This document shows positions 35,056 to 44,777 of a stretch of 64,000 nucleotides of DNA, piece after piece. The notes below the pieces were generated by a model. It was not told where the DNA came from. It did no database searches and saw only the letters and a list, made by a program, of their open reading frames with translations. The DNA is from Dipylidium caninum. Its lineage: Eukaryota > Platyhelminthes > Cestoda > Cyclophyllidea > Dipylidiidae. The stretch spans positions 62,001-126,000 of the forward strand of contig QEYB01000187.1 in the NCBI GenBank assembly GCA_017562135.1, in the 5' to 3' direction. The position numbers and the translations under genes were made by a program. Every line of letters begins with the position of its first letter. The first letter of the stretch is position 1.

Positions 35056-35259
35056 AAAATCCTACAACACTTCCACATGCGTTATTCCCTCTGGAGAGTG
35101 AGAATACTTGTAGTGGTACACATTTGTTATGTTCGATTATTTTTGTTACAATAATTTTTGAGGAAAATTTGGACACTTGGCCATAGCAACGTTCCTAAAG
35201 GAATGGTGATATGCGTTTGAGGAGGCATTGACAGACCGGGGGGATAAACATATATGCGG

Positions 35260-36524
35260 TCTACCGGAAAGTTTTCAGTATTTTGGGATAAAACAATTTG
35301 TCCTACCGTCAATAAGCTTTATTAAATGATATAATTGCCATTATTATTAATGACTTCTTGCCAGCGTGAGGGCAATTTGTATATCCCATTTTTGAAAAAT
35401 GTTTCATCTTTTGATGCGAAAAATTGAACCAGGGCTTGCTTGATATCTTCTTCTTTTTTGAACTTTTTGCCCTTCAAAAAATTTTGTAAGGACAAAAACA
35501 AGTGATAGCCGGAGGGCGCTAAGTCCGGGGAATACGGTGGATGCGACAGGATTTCCCAGCCTAGTTCTGCAATTTTATGACGAGTCCCCAAAGCAGCATG
35601 CGGCGTGGCATTATCGTGATGCAGTATAATGTCATTCCCACTGAATATTGTCGGCCTCTTTTCTCGAACTGCTGTCTTCAAATTATCCAGTTGCTGACAA
35701 TACTTCTCCGAATTGAAGTCTTCGTTCGGTTTTAAGAGCTCATAGTGTATTGGTCCTCGAATGTCCCACCATATGCATAACATTCTCTTATTCAGAGTCA
35801 AATTTGCCTTCGAGGTGAAAGGGCTAAGTTTTCCGGGTTCACAGTATGCCCTTTCCGTTACGATTTTTTCGTAGGTAATCCACTTTTCATCTCCAGTGAT
35901 CAGCCGGTTCAAGAAGGGTTCAAGTTTGTTGCGAGCAAGCAGAGACGTGCATATGACGACTCGGTCATCCAAATTCTTCTGAGTTAACTCATGTGGCACC
36001 CATCTTGAATATTTCCACACCAAGCCCATCCTCCGAATGTGGTCGGAAATGGTTTGCTGAGCTGAATGCAGCCTTTCGGCGATCTCTGATGTTGTCAGAA
36101 AAGGATCTTGCTCCAACATGGTCCTGACAACATCGTCGTCGATGAGAGATGGTCGCCCAGAACGAGGCATATCAGAAAGGTCGAAATCACCTGTTTCAAA
36201 TTTCTCGAACCATCTTCTGCATGTCCTATCGGAAACCGTGTCTTTGCCAAACACTTTCAATAAATTTCTACGTGCTTCTGTGGCATTTCTTCCCAGTTGA
36301 AATTCGTATAAGATACAGTGGCGCAAATGAACCTTATCAGCAGCCATGGGTGCACTATCGCTTCATGTTTAAGACTTACGTGAATCAAATTTGTTTGAAT
36401 TAGTTTGTTATGTTATTATGTATACATCGGAGGATACAAATAGATAGCCCAGGATGCGGCGGATAAGCATGCGCTGAGTGTCGAAAATTGTTGTCATGGG
36501 GGCGGGCAGAACTTTCCGGTAGAC
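35260..36524 (-). mobile_element. mariner transposon
   Basis: A 1265-bp element bounded by terminal inverted repeats sharing GTCTACCGGAAAGTT exactly (35260-35274 on plus, 36510-36524 on minus); AACAATTT also recurs inside both ends. It holds one full-length transposase frame. I see no clean TA target duplication outside the ends: CG precedes the left end and GT follows the right. It sits 204 bases after the SMG9 stop codon. Confidence 0.92.
35322..36347 (-). CDS. mariner transposase, third catalytic Asp replaced
   Basis: An uninterrupted 341-residue mariner-type (Mos1-like) transposase. The N-terminal half carries two helix-turn-helix parts (ARRNLLKVFG..., TTSEIAERLHSAQQTISDHI) and the linker WVPHEL. 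The catalytic core shows TGDEKWI (first Asp) and HHDNATPHA (second Asp). The third Asp of the D,D34D triad should fall in the motif APSDYHLF, 34 residues after the second; here it reads APSGYHLF. Residue 280 is Gly (codon GGC, bases 35508-35510), one transition from GAC. The signature YSPDLAPS just before it is intact. The protein may bind DNA but is very probably unable to cut. No frameshift or stop, so the copy is young or the frame has been kept. Confidence 0.93.
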   Translation of the reverse strand: MAADKVHLRHCILYEFQLGRNATEARRNLLKVFGKDTVSDRTCRRWFEKFETGDFDLSDMPRSGRPSLIDDDVVRTMLEQDPFLTTSEIAERLHSAQQTISDHIRRMGLVWKYSRWVPHELTQKNLDDRVVICTSLLARNKLEPFLNRLITGDEKWITYEKIVTERAYCEPGKLSPFTSKANLTLNKRMLCIWWDIRGPIHYELLKPNEDFNSEKYCQQLDNLKTAVREKRPTIFSGNDIILHHDNATPHAALGTRHKIAELGWEILSHPPYSPDLAPSGYHLFLSLQNFLKGKKFKKEEDIKQALVQFFASKDETFFKNGIYKLPSRWQEVINNNGNYII

Positions 36525-39500
36525 GTGATGGTGTAAGGTAGCAATATTCTTGGGTTGGCATTTAAGTCGTTGTGGATTCTGAGTTGGAATAAAAATAAGG
36601 AATTTTCGATGAGATCATAATTTTATTCAATTTATTCTAATTGGCTTTTTTCTACCATGAAAAAACTCATAAATCGATTCAAGAAATCTCTGATTCTCTC
36701 TCATTTTTAAAGAGTGATTGAAATGTGGCCTAACGTAATTAGCGTAATTAAAATTTCGCCACGTAAGGTGTTCTTCAAGGAACGGTGAAATAAACGAGAA
36801 GCAAAACATTGCAGTCCAAACTCAGGGTGGTGGGGGCTGTGCACCTCCATCAATTGACATTTCTTCCGATGAAGGTTGTTGAAAGCTACGGCTTTTCTCC
36901 GTCGACAATGAGTCTTTATAAAAATATGGCGCTTTCAATGGTCCTCGGGTGCAGCGATATGCAAATGCTGATGTTTTGCACTAAGAGTTTTCCCTTAAAA
37001 CGCTACTCTCTCGCGGATTCAGTTTCGCGACATAGCAGAAATCTTTCAATTTCTTTACATTGCACGCATGCGATAAATTGGTATCCTCTGAACTGTCAAT
37101 CGTTGTGATTTGACTATTTGAATCGGCAATGGCCTTGATTGATGTGGACCTCAGCAACGTCAAATGGGCGCGCGGCTTGACCGTTAAGCATCTTTCACCA
37201 AAAGCTACGAGAATGGAGTCTGGCAAAATAATTTCGACATTACCCTGATTTCAAGGCTCCATTCAAATTTACGGCGCATAATGTTCTGTGTATTCTCAGG
37301 GATTCCTTGTAATTTTGGCGATGATGCAATAAAGTATATTTTGACCGTACGTCATATTCTTCAATCTTAAATTAAAATGAAATCAAAACTACTGAAGTAA
37401 ATTGTTTTGCTTTATATTAAATAAGGCATGTAAGTCCAAAAATTAAGAGAATTATGGGCCAAGTGTTCTGGACGCGTTCGGAACAGGGTCGTGATATCCG
37501 TTTGTCGAAAAATTCGAAATCGCATAGTTGTTACCCCCATGTATCAATATAGTTTAGTATTAAGGTCGGTATTTAGCTAGTAGCATGGAAAATCGGACCG
37601 TTTTTGCGACGGTTGAATTTCTGCATTTAGTTGGTGACTAATAAAATTCTCGGCTTGTTAACGTATCTTCCATCAAACTGTATGTTCTCCAGGTTATGTT
37701 CTAGTTGTAGGATTGTTTAAGCCGTGTTTAACGGCTTTAAAAGGCTATTTATATTCAACGCATCACCGTGATAGTTGAGAGGAGACGGGGCGTTCGGATT
37801 AGAATATACTCGTAAGAGCATATACGCAAATAATTTGTATTTTTACGGCTGCTTACTCTTATCCAAGAAACTGGGAATATCGCCAATTTTTCGTCTGTGC
37901 AAATTGATCAAAACTGTCTAACCAGCGGGGAAGAAATTTAACGCTCTTCTGCGCTCAAATCCTCCTAAGATCAGGCACTATGCATGCTGTGCTACATCCT
38001 GCATCCATATATATGATGCCTAATTGTGTCCTGGGAGCAGTAGATTTTCTTGGTGGAACTTAGCTGCACGCGACAAAGGAGGTTGATGAACAGTGGACAT
38101 AGAAGACCCCATTGTGTTCTATGGTTATTTGCCTTCGGAAGAACAAGTGCAATCCGTACGAAGGCACAGTTTAAATTGGTAGTATTTTACACAGTGAAAC
38201 GACCCTATCCCGAGTTAAAAACAACAATATACTATGTGTAGCATTTTTCCGTATAACGATTTATATCACTGTAGTTGACAGACCACCATTATCAAGAATT
38301 TCAGTAGGTTTTCTAGTTAACATTTGTTTTTAAAAGAGAAATGCTCCGATGCAGACACTTTGTTGCATATGTTGTCGGGACGGAACGTCAAGCGTATTAT
38401 AGTTAGTTAAAATTCATGTAATAGCCAAAAAACGTAATACAACCTTTCCATTCCGTAATAATTTCGGTAGACTACCATTGGTGGACGAAATCTGCTGTAT
38501 GTGGCATAATTTCTTCTCCATTGTCCGTATTACAGGCCCGCAATGTCAATACACTCAAAGATTAATGGCAGTCATACACTGCGACAATGAAAAGTTAGGC
38601 GAAAATAAAACACCACGATTATCCTCTCAATTTGCACTGTTGACTGAGACTAATGTTTCTGGGACCGGTGGGGTCTCCATCCCAAATGTGCTCACCCCCT
38701 TATGTCCACTTCTAAAGTTTCAGGACCTTACTCTTAAACTTAATGGTGTGTAATAGTCAGACGTGTTTAACTCGACAATAACGGGAAGTTCACGCAAAGC
38801 TTTCGACGATAGCGTCGTTGAATCATCAATTTACGATCGTAGGAATGAGCATAGCAACCAGTTGACCAAAACGCCATCGACATAAGACAAATGGGGGAGG
38901 GGAGGATGAAGTAGACAGACCTGCAGGATGTCACAACCTCATGCTTGAGACATTTGGACCACAGACATAGCGGGAGTCGCAAGCCATCAACGTCATGTTT
39001 GCCCCGTCACCCTCGTCTCACCTCGCATCGCAGCGCTCCGCATTCGTGACTGTTTCAATACCTCGCAAATTGGCTCTGCACTCAAGTGCCTAATAGCGGA
39101 ATAGAATACATTTATGGGAATCAAGAGTGGAGTTATAGGATCGCTCAAATTATGTGTCAAGTCAAAAGATTGACTAAGTCTTGATCGCTCAAAGCATCAC
39201 CCCTACAGTCAGATGACTTTCGAAATAAGTTACAGGACAAAATTCTCTTCTCAGACAGTCTTGGCTCAGCCATGCAGGTGATGAAGGGATATTATCTCTT
39301 CAAGAATTTCGAATTCTTTTGGTATTTCCCGATTGAAAACGCGTCGGAAGTTTCTGATGTGTTTATTTCGTGGGATTTGGAGAGGGTTGTACTAACAAGA
39401 CTTCTTTGAGGCGGTTCTCGAGAAAATTTCCACCGTGATAAAATCCAAAGGTAATAGAGAGAGGAATGATTTGCTTGTAGGAAAAATAGGTCGGATTTTT

Positions 39501-41510
39501 GGAAGCTCCTTAGGCTACGATGAAACGCAAGAAATTACCCCCCGTTAACTGCTCATGGAAGGTATTGTTTGTGATAAATTTTTAGAGCAGTCCCCGTTGC
39601 GATTGAACTGAAGGTGGCAATGGTAAGCAGGTGGACGATTGTTTACGATGAATCAAAAGTTATTTGAAAGTCCTTCTAATCTCGTGGCAAATCAAATAAA
39701 GATATGATGACAATTTCATGGAAGCTTTGGATATAGAAGATGTGCCCATCCAACCTGTGAAAACAGTCGAGATTTGTAACGGAGCTTACAGTTCATTCCG
39801 ATTTGCCAAGTTTAGTATAAATCTAACTTTGAGTGCACTTTTTAAAGATTGTTTTCCTTTCCATTGAAAAGGATGCTATGTTTAACGGTTTCACCCAAAA
39901 GTGAGGAACTGATTCGAATGTGAAGAGTACGCGTCTAACCGCCATCAGTCTTCCACTTCTCCCCTCGAAAGAGAATTTTATTTCTCGCGATTGCTCTTGG
40001 GCGTGTTCAAACCCATAGACATGGATACTCCTTTTGGTCGAAACATTTCACGTGCCGGGGACTTAGAGCATTCGACACTGAGGTCGCCTGAGACGAATTG
40101 GCGCCAATCTGTCCGGTCCTAACTCACCCGCTATCTGCGCGAAGAGGCAGTGGAAGCCGTTCGGTGCACGATAGTATCGTGAGACGCGGATGTTCGTCTG
40201 AAGCCTTAATGCTCGCACGATTTTCAAGTGAAATGAACAAAGTTGAGTTCATTTCGAGGCTACTCCCGCAAATAAGTGCGCGGGAACCACGTGCCGGCGA
40301 TCTCGCAAGAACGTGGCTGCTGAGGCGTAGGCAGCAGCAGACAGGCGAGGATGTGGGCGAGTGGGCTGCTGAGGAATTCTGCAAGAACGGGGGAAAGGAG
40401 AAATCGCTAAAGAGGCAGGAGTTACGTGGCCTGTTGCTACATCTTGATGGCTTGTGCAAAATTCGTTTTCGATGGTAGCAAGATGTCCTGACTCGCAGAA
40501 CAAGGCTAACATTTGCAAAAAGGGGGGGGGGAGAGGGGCTGGGAAGGGAGGCGGAATGCCAACATTATGGGTCAGAAGATGTGATTCATAAAAGCTGGCT
40601 TTTGATTCTTCGGAGGAAGGTGAGGCTTCTTCCCGTTACCGAAGTCATTTTCACAAACCACTGGGGCACTTAAGGAAAATTGCTCCTCATATGCTCTGGT
40701 CACTCTTGCCGGAAGGAGACCTGACCGCTGCTAAGTTAACTTGTAATCATTGTAGTCACTTATAATTACTTGACAACCTTGAGATCGTAGGAAGTGGCCT
40801 AATTCCAACAACAATGCAGTTCCCCATAAATTCCCGTTGCGATTCCACGCACATAAGTAGAACAAAGGTGGGAGGTTGGGGATTTGGAGGGACGGCGCAA
40901 TCACCCGATTTTGTTGCTGTCACTTAACGACTGTTAATCCTGTTTCCTCCAGCTGGTCCAAGAAATAGAGGTAGAATACCTTCTCTCCCACGACCTCAGA
41001 TTTTCCGCACTTGCCGTGGACCTCCCGAAGGTGACAGCAGTACCAGCCTGGAATATCGGGGCCCTCGCATTCAGTCGGAAGCGATAAGCCTGTAGGTGAA
41101 TGATATGAGGTTTCGAGGCTTAAGTCACCGGGCACACTGCCTCGTTTGCCTTTCATTACATGGATGATTAACTCGAATAACTTTGAGAATTTACAGTAAT
41201 GCAGAAGAGGATAGTCGTTGGGGCGTTTTTAGAAGCTTAACAACTCGTTTAATTCTAATTTTCCTTGAATACTGCATATCGTCATTTTTATATTAAATTT
41301 TAACGGAAAGGAATAAAACGTGAATGGTGGTAAAACGAGGCGAACTAATCCAAAGTCATCCCAGCACTCATTACTTCCTGTTGCTCTACGTCCGCAAATG
41401 ATACCCACTTCGTCAAATAAGCCTCATCTCTAGGACATGGGCATCTGTGGCAAAGGCCCTCAGAGTGAGAAAACATGTAACGGTTCGCTCCTCACCGTCC
41501 CCCTTGGATT
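36525..41510. other. Large gene-poor stretch right of the mariner
   Basis: Five kb of mixed sequence without a gene I can support. A minus-strand frame at 36981-37226 and a plus-strand frame at 40098-40478 are open but have no domain. A 75-codon plus frame without a clear start (about 39185-39412, containing KGYYLFKNFEFFWYFP) looks protein-like but is unrecognised. A run of ten G lies at 40522-40531. Confidence 0.45.
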
Positions 41511-41530
41511 CCCCCCTCCCCCCTCCCCCC
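41511..41530 (-). other. G-quadruplex-like tract
   Basis: Three runs of six C separated by single T on the plus strand, so three GGGGGG blocks on the minus strand. With a further GGGGG nearby (41500-41503 region CCCC) a four-run quadruplex is possible. Confidence 0.6.
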
Positions 41531-41983
41531 ACCTCTTGTTAATCCACGGCTTTGTCATCTGACGCTGAGTGTGCGCCCCATGTTTGATCGTCTTTTTACA
41601 TGTTTGACCTCGCCAAACCCGTCCCGTTTCACCGCGCGGGTGACAGGCGGAAGGGGATAACACGTCAACACCACGTGTTCCTCCATCGCTCTCTTTCCTC
41701 TGACTTGTCACCTCATCATTACCGTTAAACGGCGGCTGCGCAACTGATTTACTTGTATCGCCTTACGACCTTCCAGCAGATCATCTTATTGCCTTTAAAT
41801 CAACCCTTACCTCTGTTCACACGCTTATTGTTTCCACAATACGACCTTCTTGGTGCCATTGTAATGTCTGCGTTGAGACAAAAAACGCTGATGCGCCCAT
41901 TCGAAGATCTCTTGGCCTCCTGTATCGGCGTTTGTACCTACGATAGCGGAGAGGCAAGGATCTGTTAAAGTGGGCTAACAATT

Positions 41984-41989
41984 ACACAT

Positions 41990-42022
<33 letters not shown>
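41984..42022. repeat. CA / GA compound microsatellite
   Basis: A (CA)n tract runs directly into a (GA)n tract. Confidence 0.9.
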
Positions 42023-42241
42023 ATAATAGTTAGGTGGCTGGATGGGGCGATGGTGAGTGCGCGAGTGGGCACGAAGGGGAGCACGAGTCGACAGAGGGGA
42101 AAACGTAAGACGAGGGGACGAGGAGGGGGCAGTCACCGAACCGTGTCATCACGGAGGTGTCGCACCAGCTGGGCGAGACACGTGTGTGTGCCGGTGAACG
42201 TTGACACCCGTTGGAGGGGAAACGGGACGGCTGGCGGTGGA

Positions 42242-42253
42242 GGGGGGGGGGGG
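42242..42253. repeat. Poly-G tract
   Basis: Twelve consecutive G in a G-rich, strand-asymmetric segment (about 42030-42260). No gene supported. Confidence 0.8.
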
Positions 42254-43715
42254 CGGAGAAGCAGCCCAACTCACCAACGCTTTCACCATGAGGTCGTTTT
42301 GCAACTATTTTTAGTGTTAGAGTGCTCAGCGGAGGGCATTAGATTTTTGAAGGAATGTGAACAACTCTTAGTTGGGCTTAAGAAATCTTTACTCGAGTTG
42401 CTCCAACCATGTCGTTGACTCCATTTAGGCCACCTCTGAGGAGACAGTCTTATCCGATGAGAAAGAAATCCCCATTTTGAATAAGGAAATGAGGAACAAC
42501 CTGTCCTTGAGAGGGTGCATTAACGGATAACAATCGCAGATGTGTGAGCTTCTGTTAGTGCGCAGTTATAATTGTTTTAGGTGAATAAAATGCCTTCTTT
42601 GGCCCAGTGGCCGCAAGACCAAGCAAGGATTATCTGTTCCCATGAAGAGGAGAGCAGACGAGGCGGGATTTAGCAACTTCTTGCGGGTGACAGGCTGGGT
42701 ACAAATGAACCGAGTGAGGTGAAACATCACCGTTGAAAGCGAGCGACCGAGTAATTGCGACCGCATCACGGTTGAGCCCATCGACCGTGTTCTGGACACC
42801 ATTCGGTTCATGTTTATCTAATGGTAATTGCTCAGTTTGGGTCGACTTAAAATTACTCGCCTCTGAAACTGTCGCCTCTCTGAATCATCTCGATGACATC
42901 TCAACCCCTCCATAAAACAACTCCAATGCAGCGATTGGGGGTGTGTTAATGTCAACTTAGGTAATTTCTCAGCACTCCTGGTCGAAGCCAGCCAGGGTTG
43001 GAAGGCGCATCGATGCCGATATGACAATTGCTAGTAATTTCGGCACCGTTAACAGTCTCAGTAACTACCTGTTACTGGTGCCGATAACACGATCCCGAGA
43101 TGCAAGCAGAGGCGCTGTCACTTAAATGGGAAGGTTGACACGGTCTTAGGACTTCGAAAAACTCGAGGACTATAGCCCTAAAGTGCTCCTACTAGAATCA
43201 TAGGATTTAGCATTGGATAAGGCAGGACACTGAGTTTTTCGTAGGCCTCACAACCCATTTCCCCCTTCGGAAAGTGGCCTCGGTTGACAGTAGAAGTCGA
43301 ATAGGAGCAATGGACACACCACGGTCACTGGCCACTTGACGATCGACATCTGACTGATGTTTTATCCACAAATGCCTTTCGCTTCAAAACGAAAAGGCAG
43401 CCTCGAGCGCCTAATTCCTTAACTTTAGACTAAATGAAAGACAGCTTCAAGCGCTCCACTAAGATCTCGGTGGATGACTCTGGTGAGCGCTCTTAGCCGG
43501 TGTGCGTTCACCACATCAAAACGTTCGGTGCTCTTCCTCAGGGGCGTCATTTAGTACCCACAGAAGCACTGAAAATGCGTTCTGAACAAACACACATCGA
43601 TATTTTATCTAAACATAGCGTACTAAGTATAGCATCTGTGAGGTAATAGCGGAAAAAGTGTTATATAATTGCGGGGCAAGTTCTCTAATCCCTCCTCTTC
43701 CTGCTCTTCAATTTT
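42254..43715. other. Intergenic 3' of the Snail-like gene
   Basis: No gene supported. It contains an imperfect 15-bp hairpin at 43041-43083. Confidence 0.5.
43041..43083. repeat. Imperfect hairpin
   Basis: CGGCACCGTTAACAG (43041-43055) faces CTGTTACTGGTGCCG (43069-43083), 13 of 15 pairs matching, with a 13-base loop. Function unknown. Confidence 0.6.
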
Positions 43716-44777
43716 TCAGTTGATTGGGGTGTTGATCGTTTTTGGGATGTTATTTTTAATGCTGTAACTAGTTGTGGTAGGTCTCGGACACTTTTCAAGA
43801 TGTCGCTCAAGTAATTTTCGGCGGGTGAAGGACTGCGGACAGTGGGGACAGGAACAGCGTTTCACTGGCAGATGCGTCTGCATATGCGCTCGCATATTCG
43901 AGCGATCGGCGAAAGCCCGTTGACACGTGGTACAGATAAAAGGCTTCTCCCCTGTGTGAGTCCGCTCGTGACCCTCCAGGAGCCAATTGCGTGAAAATGA
44001 TTTGCTACAGTAGCGACAAATCCAGGAGCGCGTGTGGCTTCGTCTATGCATCCTCAGAGATGCGGCACTGTTGTAATTCTTCCCACATTCTGAACAGATC
44101 CACCCCTTCTGTTCATTTTTACTTATTTCTTCGTCAACTGTCTCACTCGAGTCATTGCCAGAGTTAGCACTGGTGTTGTCAATGTTTCCGTCATTTATAT
44201 GAGTAGTGGGAGTGTTGATTACTATAGTACTGTTTGATAAACCGGAAGGGGTCGGGAGAAAATCCATTGGGCGGCTGCTCGACATCGACGTATCATTGAC
44301 GGACGTCAACAGTCTGGTGTACAAGTTGGTAAGGTACTCCCCAATACCAATGTGAGCTGCATAGTTTGGCACAAGGGGTGACGACATCAGCTGATTTGCA
44401 GAAAACAGAGGCGAAGATGTCAGATTGAAGAAAAAATTGGAGTATGAATTATTGGTAACGGGACTCTCGCGATTATGCAGATACTCAAGTTTGGGTTCGT
44501 ATTGCGAAAAGGAGAGTGACCTGGGAAATAAGGGGGGGAGGTGCTTGATAAATTTAGCGGTGTCTCAACTGACGATGAGGAATCGAGAATGGATGACACA
44601 TTGAAGGAATTGGAGGGTCCTGGCTGGCATTGCGTCCCCGCACTTTCGTCGGCGCATGAAGAGGGTTCTATGGGCTGAATCCGCGGCTTGGGTGGTGACC
44701 TCAGTATGGCATCAATGGAGAAATCTGCAATAAGATTGCGATACAATGTTAACTCCACGTTGGGGCGGAAGGGATAT
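43716..44777 (-). CDS. Snail/Scratch-family zinc-finger protein, main exon with frameshift
   Basis: A sequence-specific transcription regulator of the Snail superfamily. Four fingers close the protein: [21 protein letters not shown], then [34 protein letters not shown] and a last C2HC finger [16 protein letters not shown], the order and spacing of Snail/Scratch. Upstream lie [11 protein letters not shown] and PLNLS, a CtBP-type corepressor motif. The exon appears to start at 44777 after CTAACTACCACTGTCCAG (branch point and acceptor); the first exon, expected to encode a SNAG-type start, was not found. The frame with PLNLS and the frame with the fingers differ by one base; they meet at a seven-base G run on the plus strand (44532-44538). 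A run of eight would restore one frame. This may be a homopolymer assembly error or a real mutation. Confidence 0.8.

Noticed and set aside
36981..37226. Frame next to the mariner considered as part of the element
   Set aside because: It lies outside the terminal inverted repeats and has no transposase similarity.
40098..40478. 126-codon plus-strand frame in the intergenic block
   Set aside because: A frame is open on the opposite strand over the same interval, no splice or promoter signals and no domain; could not be supported.
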